In this document: positions 1 to 6,896 of the stretch, in pieces
Layout of the letters: every line of letters starts with the position of its first letter
Numbering within the stretch: the first letter of the stretch is position 1
Assembly (NCBI RefSeq): GCF_001347015.1
Contig: NZ_CFGI01000003.1
Coordinates: forward strand, 1 to 64,000
Reading direction: 5' to 3'
DNA from: Streptococcus pneumoniae
GTDB lineage: Bacteria > Bacillota > Bacilli > Lactobacillales > Streptococcaceae
DNA: 64,000 bases
Notes under the pieces: model-generated
The model's database searches: none
What the model saw: the letters and a program-made list of their open reading frames with translations, nothing else
Told to the model about the DNA's origin: nothing
Made by a program: the position numbers and the translations under genes

Positions 1-1415
1 GGCTCTTTGTCAACTGTAGTGGGTTGAAGAAAAGCTAAGATCTAGAAAGGACGAAATTCGTCCTTTCTTTTTTGATGTTGAGAGCGATAAAAATCCTTTT
101 TTTGAAGTTTTCAAAGTTCCGAAATCCAAAGGCATTTCGTTTGATAAGTTTGATGAGATTATTAGTTGCTTCTAATTTGGCATTAGAATAAGGTAGTTGA
201 AGGGCATTGACAATCTTTTCTTTATCCTTGAGGAAGGTTTTAAAGACAGTCTGAAAAAGAGGATGAATCTGTTTAAGATTGTCCTCAATGAGTCCGAAAA
301 ATTTGTCTGGCTCCTTGTTCTGAAAGTGAAAGAGTAAGAGTTGATAGACATTGTAGTGGTGTTTCAAGTCTTCTGAATAGCTCAAAAGCTTATCTAGAAT
401 TTCTTTATTCGTCAAGTGCATACGAAAAGTAGGGCGATAAAATCGTTTATCACTCAATTTACGACTATCCTGTTGAATGAGTTTCCAGTAGCGTTTAATA
501 GCCTTATATTCATGGGATTTTCGCTCAAATTGATTCATGATTTGAACACGGACACGACTTATAGCACGGCTTAAGTGTTGCACAATATGAAAACGATCTA
601 GAACAATTTTAGCACATGGAAAAAGCTGTTTAGCCAAGTCATAATAAGGACTAAACATATCCATCGTAATGATTTTCACCTGACAACGAACGACTCTATC
701 GTAGCGCAGAAAGTGATTTCGTATGATAGCCTGTGTTCTGCCTTCAAGAACAGTGATGATGTTGAGATTATCAAAATCTTGTGCAATGAAACTCATCTTT
801 CCCTTAGTGAAGGCATACTCGTCCCAGGACATAATCTTAGGAAGACTAGAAAAATCAGGCTTAAAACGGAAGTCATTAAGCTTGCGAATGACAGTTGAAG
901 TTGAAATAGCCAGTTGATGAGCGATATCGGTCATAGAAGTCTTTTCAATCAACTTTTGCGCAATTTTTTGGTTGATAATACGAGGGATTTGGTGATTCTT
1001 CTTGACGAGAGGGGTCTCTGAGACCATTATTTTAGAGCAATGATAGCACTTAAATCGACGCTTTTTAAGAAGTATTCTAGTAGGCATACCAGTCGTTTCG
1101 AGGTAAGGAATTTTAGACGGTTTTTGAAAGTCATATTTCTTCATTTGACTTTCGCAATCAGGACAAGAGGGGGCCTCATAATCCAGTTTAGCGATAATTT
1201 CCTTGTGTGTATCCCTATTGATGATATCCATAAATTGGATATTAGGGTCTTTGATATCGAGCAGTTTTGTGATAAAATGTAATTGTTCCATATGAATCTT
1301 TCTAATGAGTTGTTTGGTCGCTTTTCATTATAGATCTTATGGGACTTTTTTTCTATACAAAAATAGGCTCCATAATATCTATAGAGGATTTACCCACTAC
1401 AAATATTATAGAGCC
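1..1415 (-). mobile_element. ISL3-family insertion sequence (IS1167-like)
   Basis: This is one insertion sequence carrying a single transposase gene on the minus strand. The ends form imperfect terminal inverted repeats: bases 1-24 match the reverse complement of bases 1392-1415 at 18 of 24 positions, with both ends starting GGCTCT and sharing TGTAGTGGGT. The left end coincides with the first base of the window, so the target duplication (8 bp is usual for ISL3) cannot be checked. It lies directly beside the terminator of dacA. The right end also contains a near-perfect inverted repeat (1365-1380 with 1401-1416), which could form a hairpin. The family call rests on the transposase and on the ends. 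The name IS1167 is my recollection for pneumococcus. Confidence 0.88.
35..1291 (-). CDS. ISL3-family transposase
   Basis: A DDE transposase of 418 aa that would cut and move the insertion sequence. An N-terminal zinc-ribbon pattern is visible (CPDC at 43-46 and CYHC at 82-85). It is followed by a helix-turn-helix segment (about 118-141, TDIAHQLAISTSTV) and a catalytic core in which D157 (SWDE), D211 (TMDM) and E374 (KLEATNN) are the likely acidic triad. The C-terminal KLEATNNLIKLIKR block is a hallmark of the ISL3 group. The length is normal for the family and the frame has no break, so the element may be active. Stop-to-end spacing inside the IS is only 34 bp. Confidence 0.92.
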   Translation of the reverse strand: MEQLHFITKLLDIKDPNIQFMDIINRDTHKEIIAKLDYEAPSCPDCESQMKKYDFQKPSKIPYLETTGMPTRILLKKRRFKCYHCSKIMVSETPLVKKNHQIPRIINQKIAQKLIEKTSMTDIAHQLAISTSTVIRKLNDFRFKPDFSSLPKIMSWDEYAFTKGKMSFIAQDFDNLNIITVLEGRTQAIIRNHFLRYDRVVRCQVKIITMDMFSPYYDLAKQLFPCAKIVLDRFHIVQHLSRAISRVRVQIMNQFERKSHEYKAIKRYWKLIQQDSRKLSDKRFYRPTFRMHLTNKEILDKLLSYSEDLKHHYNVYQLLLFHFQNKEPDKFFGLIEDNLKQIHPLFQTVFKTFLKDKEKIVNALQLPYSNAKLEATNNLIKLIKRNAFGFRNFENFKKRIFIALNIKKERTNFVLSRS

Positions 1416-1416
1416 T

Positions 1417-1448
1417 AAAAAAATCGCGATTTTAAACCGCGATTTTTT
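1417..1448 (-). terminator. Terminator of dacA
   Basis: A GC-core hairpin (AAATCGCG at 1421-1428 pairing with CGCGATTT at 1438-1445) is flanked by A and T runs on both sides. It can therefore end transcription in either direction. It directly follows the dacA stop codon and separates dacA from the insertion sequence. Confidence 0.8.
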
Positions 1449-2689
1449 TATAATTTCTCATTAACAAAGCGGACAAACTGATTCCACCAAACTTTTAAGA
1501 AGAAGGCTTTTTCAACATTCTTTTCTGCAACCATTTCGAAACTAGGGCGCTCTGTGGTGATGTAACCTTGACCGATCAAGTCCTTGTCTTCATAACTTAA
1601 ATGACCAACCACTGTTCCGGCTTCAAGTGGTGCTGGGATTGCTTTAGAATCAGGTGTGAATTGAATAGATTGGGAAGATTGATTCCCAACACGTTCGATT
1701 AGATAGATATCCTCTGGGGCCACTGCAGTTACTGTATCTTCTTTTCCATCTTGTACAGGGGCTTTGCTATCTTGATAGGCATCGCCTTGCTGAACGATTT
1801 TACGAAGTGTGAATGTCGAAGAGATATAATCCATTAGTGAAGATGTAGCTGTGAAACGAGCGTAGGGATTATTGTCTTGATGATCTGCATTTAAAACAAC
1901 TGTGATGACTCTCATGCCTTTTTCGACAGTAGTACCAACAAAAGATTCTCCAGCTTTGTCTGTTGTTCCTGTTTTCAGTCCATCAAAACCACCACGGTAA
2001 GCAGGCATACCTTCTAACATGTAGTTGGTTGAAGTGATTGTTATCCCATCAAAAGTAGAAGAAGGTTTTTTGGTGATTTCCAAAACTTGTGGGTATTTTT
2101 TGATGAGGTTGCGGGCAACGATAGCGACATCATAAGCACTGAGCTTGTTTTCATCATCTTTTTTTGAACCCGGGTAAATATTATCCCCTAGTGTCTCATT
2201 GTTAAGACCTGTCGTATTGACAACAGTGGCATCCTGAATTCCCCATTCCAAGAGTTTTGCCCTCATCATATCGACGAAATCTTTTTCTGAGCCAGCAATT
2301 TTCTCAGCTAGGGCAATAGCGGCGCTGTTGGCACTAGATACCAGAGTTGCTTCAAGCAACTCTTCGACAGTATAATTACGGGCCTCCATAGGAACATTAC
2401 TGGCTTCAGAATTTGTCGTCAATTGATAAGGATAATCAGAAATATCTACTGGGGTGGATAGTGTGATACTTCCATTTTCCAGAGCTTCATAGACCAGATA
2501 AACAGTAATCAATTTTGTTATGGAAGCAATTTCGACAGGTTGCGTTGCATCCTTCTCATAGAGAATTTTACCAGTATTTGCCTCAACAGCAATGGCATGT
2601 TTAGCAGCAATATTAAAATCTTGAGCAGCAACAGTAGATGCACCTCCTAAAAAGGAGACAGTTAATAAAGTTAAAAATATTTTTTTCAT
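1448..2689 (-). CDS. dacA: D-alanyl-D-alanine carboxypeptidase (PBP3)
   Basis: Low-molecular-weight penicillin-binding protein that removes the terminal D-Ala from peptidoglycan stem peptides outside the cell, limiting cross-linking. The 413-aa protein has a Sec signal peptide (about 1-22, cut after VAA). All three active-site motifs are present: SITK at 56-59 (catalytic Ser56), SAN at 119-121 and KTG at 239-241. A C-terminal PBP5-type beta domain follows. The last 20 residues form an amphipathic helix rich in Trp and Phe that would hold the enzyme to the membrane face. Length and motifs are normal for streptococcal DacA. There is no ribosome binding site before the ATG and a -10 box lies only 9 nt upstream, so the mRNA may be leaderless. 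Confidence 0.95.
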   Translation of the reverse strand: MKKIFLTLLTVSFLGGASTVAAQDFNIAAKHAIAVEANTGKILYEKDATQPVEIASITKLITVYLVYEALENGSITLSTPVDISDYPYQLTTNSEASNVPMEARNYTVEELLEATLVSSANSAAIALAEKIAGSEKDFVDMMRAKLLEWGIQDATVVNTTGLNNETLGDNIYPGSKKDDENKLSAYDVAIVARNLIKKYPQVLEITKKPSSTFDGITITSTNYMLEGMPAYRGGFDGLKTGTTDKAGESFVGTTVEKGMRVITVVLNADHQDNNPYARFTATSSLMDYISSTFTLRKIVQQGDAYQDSKAPVQDGKEDTVTAVAPEDIYLIERVGNQSSQSIQFTPDSKAIPAPLEAGTVVGHLSYEDKDLIGQGYITTERPSFEMVAEKNVEKAFFLKVWWNQFVRFVNEKL

Positions 2690-2698
2690 AGTAGTCTT

Positions 2699-2704
2699 AT
2701 TCTA
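2699..2704 (-). promoter_or_regulatory. Extended -10 box of dacA
   Basis: On the minus strand this reads TGA-TAGAAT, ending 9 nt before the dacA start codon. No convincing -35 is seen at 17 bp, which fits an extended -10 promoter. The expected transcription start falls at or just before the ATG. Confidence 0.5.
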
Positions 2705-2763
2705 TCATAAAGAAAAAAAATATTCTTGCTTTAATAATTCATCCGTTAAGCTTTTTGAAAATA

Positions 2764-2772
2764 TGGTAAAAT
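2764..2772 (+). promoter_or_regulatory. Extended -10 box of the AI-2E-type exporter gene
   Basis: TGG-TAAAAT lies 19 nt before the start codon. A good ribosome binding site (GGGAGGT at 2780-2786) lies between them. Confidence 0.5.
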
Positions 2773-2791
2773 AGAGTGAGGGAGGTAACTC

Positions 2792-3901
2792 ATGTTTCGT
2801 AGAAATAAATTATTTTTTTGGACCACAGAAATTTTACTCTTAACCATCATCTTTTACCTATGGAGACAGATGGGGTCTTTGATTAACCCTTTTGTTAGCG
2901 TGCTTAATACAATTATGATTCCATTTTTATTAGGGGGCTTTCTTTATTATTTGACAAACCCTATTGTTACTTTCTTAAATAAAGTCTGTAAACTCAATCG
3001 TCTACTTGGTATTTTAATTACCTTGTGTGCTTTGGTTTGGGGGCTAGTTATTGGGGTAGTCTATCTCTTACCGATTTTGGTCAATCAGTTATCTAGTTTG
3101 ATTATATCTAGTCAAACTATTTATAGTCGAGTACAAGACTTAATCATAGACTTATCTAATTATCCTGCGCTCCAGAATTTGGATGTAGAAGCTACAATTC
3201 AGCAACTAAACTTATCCTATGTTGATATTCTTCAAAATATCCTAAATAGCGTATCAAATAGTGTGGGGAGCGTCTTGTCAGCTCTTATCAGTACTGTTTT
3301 GATTTTGATTATGACTCCAGTTTTTTTGGTTTATTTCTTATTAGATGGACATAAATTCTTGCCCATGCTTGAAAGAACGATTCTAAAGAGGGATCGCTTG
3401 CATATTGCAGGCTTATTAAAGAATTTAAATGCGACGATTGCTCGCTATATTAGTGGAGTTTCGATTGACGCAATCATTATAGGTTGTTTGGCTTATATTG
3501 GCTATAGTATTATTGGTTTAAAATATGCTTTAGTTTTTGCTATTTTTTCTGGTGTAGCCAATTTAATTCCTTATGTGGGCCCAAGTATTGGTTTGATTCC
3601 TATGATCATCGCAAATATATTCACTGATCCCCATAGAATGCTGCTTGCAGTGATTTATATGCTTGTTATTCAGCAGGTAGATGGTAATATCTTATATCCT
3701 CGAATCGTAGGAAGTGTTATGAAGGTTCATCCAATCACGATTTTGGTTTTACTTTTGTTGTCAAGCAATATCTATGGTGTAGTTGGAATGATTGTCGCAG
3801 TGCCAACCTATTCTATCTTAAAAGAAATTTCTAAGTTCTTATCCCGTTTGTATGAAAATCATAAAATAATGAAAGAACGAGAAAGAGAATTAGCTAAGTA
3901 A
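2792..3901 (+). CDS. AI-2E family (UPF0118) membrane transporter
   Basis: A polytopic membrane protein of 369 aa of the AI-2E exporter/PerM-like superfamily. Members export small solutes, or in some cases act as Na+/H+ antiporters; the substrate here cannot be told from sequence. Hydrophobic helices are seen at about 8-28, 32-56, 64-88, 150-185, 225-260, 270-300 and 305-345. They are separated by one large polar loop (about 90-150), the usual shape for the family. Conserved blocks such as PVFLVYFLLDG and the NLIPYVGP segment are present. It is read divergently from dacA and is followed by a weak hairpin. The start is fixed by GGGAGGT 6 nt upstream. Confidence 0.85.
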   Translation: MFRRNKLFFWTTEILLLTIIFYLWRQMGSLINPFVSVLNTIMIPFLLGGFLYYLTNPIVTFLNKVCKLNRLLGILITLCALVWGLVIGVVYLLPILVNQLSSLIISSQTIYSRVQDLIIDLSNYPALQNLDVEATIQQLNLSYVDILQNILNSVSNSVGSVLSALISTVLILIMTPVFLVYFLLDGHKFLPMLERTILKRDRLHIAGLLKNLNATIARYISGVSIDAIIIGCLAYIGYSIIGLKYALVFAIFSGVANLIPYVGPSIGLIPMIIANIFTDPHRMLLAVIYMLVIQQVDGNILYPRIVGSVMKVHPITILVLLLLSSNIYGVVGMIVAVPTYSILKEISKFLSRLYENHKIMKERERELAK

Positions 3902-3904
3902 AAG

Positions 3905-3926
3905 TCAGGAGAACCCTGATTTTTCT
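3905..3926 (+). terminator. Weak terminator after the exporter gene
   Basis: A 5-bp stem TCAGG/CCTGA (3905-3909 and 3915-3919) is followed by a short T-rich run, 4 nt after the stop codon. Confidence 0.5.
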
Positions 3927-4396
3927 TTACTGGAAGTGTCCTTTAGATTAGAAGATTGAAAATAAGTTAAAGTCCTAAACTAATTTTCACAGCTAAGAAT
4001 AGTAGAAGTTAATCTGATAAAAATCGAAAAAACCAGTGGAATTCCGTGTCAGGGTAAGTTCCACTGGTTTTCATAGTCTATTAAAGTTCGAATGAAAGCT
4101 ATTTATTTTAGTTTAACAAGTAAAAATTATTCCGAATAATATAAGGATTTATTTTATGGTTTTTAAACTCAAATGAATTGAAACAAAGAGAGTAGGAAAA
4201 TTCTCATCTGAAAGTATTTTAGAATAATTCTCTTCGTGAATTTCTTCAAAACAGATAGCTTTATCTTAGGTATGTGTTAAGTGGATTTCGTAAGCTCTAT
4301 TCACAATCGTAAAGTTATGCACTGAGAAAGTTGTAGTTAGTCTCCCAGTTTGCTAAATTTCTCGAATAGTATCTTTTTAGGTATGTGATTTCTTTT
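3927..4396. other. Intergenic stretch without an intact gene
   Basis: No intact gene is seen here. It holds the long-loop hairpin listed separately. On the minus strand at about 4149-4322 there is a 57-codon stretch broken by one in-frame stop; its translation looks protein-like (for example CFEEIHEENYSKILSDEN), so it may be the remains of a lost gene. No known family is recognised. Confidence 0.3.
4029..4071. terminator. Long-loop inverted repeat, possible bidirectional terminator
   Basis: A perfect 13-bp inverted repeat (4029-4041 with 4059-4071, core CCAGTGGAA/TTCCACTGG) encloses a 17-nt loop, with A's before and T's after. The stem is strong but the loop is longer than in most terminators. 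It could also be a small structured RNA or a protein site. Confidence 0.45.
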
Positions 4397-4425
4397 TTGC
4401 ATTTTTGTGTTAGATAAGGTATAAT
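4397..4425 (+). promoter_or_regulatory. ssrA promoter
   Basis: TTGCAT (4397-4402) and TATAAT (4420-4425) are separated by 17 bp, placing the transcription start about 10 nt before the mature tmRNA 5' end. This is a strong sigma-70-type promoter, as expected for an abundant RNA. Confidence 0.8.
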
Positions 4426-4441
4426 GGTTTTATTGTCTTTT

Positions 4442-4786
4442 GGGGTCGTTACGGATTCGACAGGCATTATGAGGCATATTTTGCGACTCGTGTGGCGACG
4501 TAAACGCTCAGTTAAATATAACTGCAAAAAATAACACTTCTTACGCTCTAGCTGCCTAAAAACCAGCAGGCGTGACCCGATTTGGATTGCTCGTGTTCAA
4601 TGACAGGTCTTATTATTAGCGAGATACGATTGAGTCTTGTCTAGTGGCTTGATAAGAGATTGATAGACTCGCAGTTTCTAGGCTTGAGTTATGTGTCGAG
4701 GGACTGTTAAACTAATACATAACCTATGGTTGTAGACAAATATGTTGGCAGGTGTTTGGACGTGGGTTCGACTCCCACCGGCTCCA
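4442..4786 (+). ncRNA. ssrA: Transfer-messenger RNA (tmRNA)
   Basis: tmRNA rescues stalled ribosomes and tags the unfinished protein for proteolysis. The 5' end (GGGGTCG from 4442) pairs with the 3' acceptor strand (CGGCTCC, 4779-4785) to form the tRNA-like stem, and the T-arm with GGGTTCGACTCCC is intact just before the end. The tag reading frame starts at GCA 4524 and ends at the TAA 4557-4559, encoding AKNNTSYALAA, the streptococcal type of tag with the LAA protease signal. The final CCA is encoded. The pseudoknot-rich middle was not folded in detail. The 3' end is followed by repeats that look like an integration scar. Confidence 0.96.
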
Positions 4787-4788
4787 TT

Positions 4789-4963
4789 ATTCCTTTGCAT
4801 TCTTTTGCATTCCTTGGTAAAACGTTGTTAAATCAACGTTTTTTATTTTTGTCTTTGGTATTCCTTTGTATTCTTTTGCGAAAAAGGATACAACAAAGGA
4901 GTCACAAATAGAGCCTAAAACAGACCCTATTTTTAAAAAAGGGATACAAAAAAGGATACAACA
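4789..4963. repeat. Direct repeats between tmRNA and tRNA-Ser (possible attachment-site scar)
   Basis: A 21-bp unit at 4789-4809 recurs at 4860-4880 with 19 identities. A second 15-bp unit (AAAAAGGATACAACA) is found exactly at 4881-4895 and 4949-4963, with a looser copy near 4935-4950. tmRNA 3' ends are common integration targets of tyrosine-recombinase elements, and short A-rich direct repeats resemble integrase arm sites. No integrase gene is present here now. The interpretation as a relic attachment region is inference. Confidence 0.45.
4819..4850 (+). terminator. ssrA terminator
   Basis: A 9-bp stem AAAACGTTG/CAACGTTTT (4819-4827 and 4834-4842) with a 6-nt loop is followed by a T-rich run. 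Confidence 0.8.
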
Positions 4964-4997
4964 TTTGTTGCATCCTAGAAATAATTTTTCTTTTCCA

Positions 4998-5085
4998 CGG
5001 AAGACATGGGATTCGAACCCACGCACGCTGTTACACGCCTACCGCGTTTCCAACACGGCCTCTTAAGCCTCTTGAGTAATCTTCC
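4998..5085 (-). tRNA. tRNA-Ser (anticodon GGA)
   Basis: The minus strand folds as a class II tRNA of 88 nt. The acceptor stem GGAAGAT pairs with GTCTTCC and the discriminator is G. The anticodon loop TTGGAAA carries anticodon GGA for UCC/UCU codons. A long variable arm typical of serine tRNA is present, with a T-loop GTTCGAATC. CCA is not encoded. It is convergent with ssrA. Confidence 0.93.
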
Positions 5086-5150
5086 AATACTTACTCAAAT
5101 AGTCTACCATAAAGATACTTATCTTGCAATAAAAATTCTGAAAATAAGAA

Positions 5151-5215
5151 AAAATGATAGAATTTGAAAGAAAATGATAAAAAATGCTTGACTTTAAAAG
5201 AAAGTGTGATAGAAT
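5151..5215 (+). promoter_or_regulatory. fru operon promoter with repeated operator-like motif
   Basis: TTGACT (5188-5193) and TAGAAT (5210-5215) are spaced by 16 bp. Upstream, AAAATGATA occurs at 5151-5159 and again at 5171-5179, exactly 20 bp apart, and a related TGTGATAGAATG overlaps the -10. Direct repeats on one face of the helix are what a DeoR-type repressor encoded by the first gene would bind. That link is inference. Confidence 0.65.
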
Positions 5216-5247
5216 GAATAGTGTAAACGATAACAGGAGGTGATTCG

Positions 5248-5988
5248 GTGTTAAAAACAGAGCGGAAGCAACTGATTTTAGAGGAGTTACATCAACATCA
5301 TGTAGTTTCTCTAGAAAAATTAGTTAGTTTGTTAGAGACCTCAGAATCAACGGTTCGAAGAGACTTGGATGAGTTGGAAGAGGAAAACAAGCTTCGTCGC
5401 GTGCATGGTGGAGCAGAATTGCCCCACTCCTTGCAGGAAGAAGAAACCATTCAAGAGAAATCTGTCAAAAACCTTCAAGAAAAGAAGTTGCTTGCTCAGA
5501 AGGCTGCTTCTCTCATCAAGGAACAAGATGTCATCTTTATTGATGCTGGAACAACAACTGCTTTTTTGATTCATGAATTGGTCAATAAGAATGTTACAGT
5601 CGTGACCAATTCGATTCACCATGCCGCTCAGTTGGTTGAAAAGCAGATTCCAACGGTCATGGTTGGAGGAAGTGTCAAGATGGCGACAGATGCTAGCATC
5701 GGGGGCGTTGCTCTTAACCAGATTAACCAATTGCACTTTGACCGTGCCTTTATCGGGATGAATGGTGTTGACGATGGTTATTATACGACTCCTGATATGG
5801 AGGAGGGAGCTGTGAAGCGAGCTATTTTAGAGAATGCCAAACAGACCTATGTCTTGGTGGATTCGTCTAAAATTGGACAAACTTGCTTTGCCAAGGTAGC
5901 ACCCCTCAAACGCGCTATCGTTATCACAAGTCAAGGGCATGAGCTCTTGCAGGCTATTAAGGAGAAAACGGAGGTAATAGAAGTATGA
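5248..5988 (+). CDS. fruR: DeoR-family transcriptional regulator of the fructose operon
   Basis: A 246-aa DeoR/GlpR-type repressor, first gene of the fructose operon and its likely local regulator. A winged helix lies at about 5-57, with the recognition segment TSESTVRRDLDEL. A sugar-phosphate-sensing (ISOCOT) domain follows from about 75, with the typical IDAGTTTAFL and VTNS patterns. The start is a GTG at 5248, chosen because a strong AGGAGGTGAT site lies just upstream. The stop overlaps the next start by 4 nt (ATGA), so translation of fruK is probably coupled. By family the effector should be fructose-1-phosphate, but related genes in lactose operons (lacR) look alike, so context decides. 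Confidence 0.9.
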   Translation: MLKTERKQLILEELHQHHVVSLEKLVSLLETSESTVRRDLDELEEENKLRRVHGGAELPHSLQEEETIQEKSVKNLQEKKLLAQKAASLIKEQDVIFIDAGTTTAFLIHELVNKNVTVVTNSIHHAAQLVEKQIPTVMVGGSVKMATDASIGGVALNQINQLHFDRAFIGMNGVDDGYYTTPDMEEGAVKRAILENAKQTYVLVDSSKIGQTCFAKVAPLKRAIVITSQGHELLQAIKEKTEVIEV

Positions 5989-6896
5989 TTTATACAGTCA
6001 CACTCAATCCATCCATTGACTATATCGTTCGTTTGGACCAAGTCCAAGTTGGTAGTGTCAATCGTATGGACAGTGATGATAAGTTTGCTGGTGGGAAAGG
6101 AATCAATGTCAGTCGTGTCTTGAAACGCTTAGATATTCCAAATACAGCGACAGGATTTATCGGAGGCTTTACTGGTAAATTTATCACAGATACTTTGGCT
6201 GATGAAGAAATCGAGACGCGTTTTGTCCAAGTGGCAGAAGATACTCGTATCAATGTTAAAATCAAAGCAGACCAAGAAACAGAAATCAATGGGACTGGTC
6301 CAAATGTTAAGCCGGCTCAGCTAGAAGAATTGAAAGCTATTTTATCTAGTCTGACAGCAGAAGATACGGTTGTGTTTGCTGGTTCAAGTGCTAAAAATCT
6401 AGGCAATGTTATCTATAAGGATTTGATTGTCTTGACGCGCCATACTGGTGCGCAAGTGGTTTGTGACTTTGAAGGTCAGACCTTGATTGATAGTTTGGAC
6501 TACCAGCCACTTTTGGTCAAACCAAACAATCATGAACTTGGAGCGATTTTTGGGGTTAAACTAGACAGTTTAGATGAAATTGAGAAATACGCGCGAGAGT
6601 TACTGGCTAAAGGTGCTCAAAACGTCATTATCTCTATGGCTGGTGATGGTGCCCTTCTTGTCACATCTGAGGGAGCTTACTTCGCAAAACCTATTAAGGG
6701 AACAGTCAAAAATTCAGTTGGAGCTGGTGATTCTATGGTTGCCGGGTTCACAGGTGAATTTGTCAAATCAAAAGACGCAGTAGAAGCCTTCAAATGGGGA
6801 GTTGCTTGTGGAACAGCAACGACATTCTCAGATGACTTGGCAACGGCAGAATTTATTAAAGAAACATATGAAAAAGTTGAGGTAGAAAAACGATGA
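5985..6896 (+). CDS. fruK: 1-phosphofructokinase
   Basis: PfkB-family kinase of 303 aa that phosphorylates the fructose-1-phosphate made by the PTS permease to fructose-1,6-bisphosphate, feeding glycolysis. The first PfkB signature GGKGINVSRVL starts at residue 36. The second, with the catalytic aspartate in GAGDSMVAGF, lies around 247-256. Length and motifs are typical. It overlaps fruR upstream and fruA downstream by 4 nt each, so the three genes form one tightly coupled transcript. Tagatose-6-phosphate kinase (LacC) is the close alternative, disfavoured by the adjacent fructose-type permease. Confidence 0.94.
   Translation: MIYTVTLNPSIDYIVRLDQVQVGSVNRMDSDDKFAGGKGINVSRVLKRLDIPNTATGFIGGFTGKFITDTLADEEIETRFVQVAEDTRINVKIKADQETEINGTGPNVKPAQLEELKAILSSLTAEDTVVFAGSSAKNLGNVIYKDLIVLTRHTGAQVVCDFEGQTLIDSLDYQPLLVKPNNHELGAIFGVKLDSLDEIEKYARELLAKGAQNVIISMAGDGALLVTSEGAYFAKPIKGTVKNSVGAGDSMVAGFTGEFVKSKDAVEAFKWGVACGTATTFSDDLATAEFIKETYEKVEVEKR

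Noticed and set aside
4787-5026. 79-aa minus-strand frame between tmRNA and tRNA-Ser, considered as an integrase tail
   Set aside because: It crosses the tRNA and the repeat scar, lacks any catalytic Tyr/His box and looks like a chance frame.
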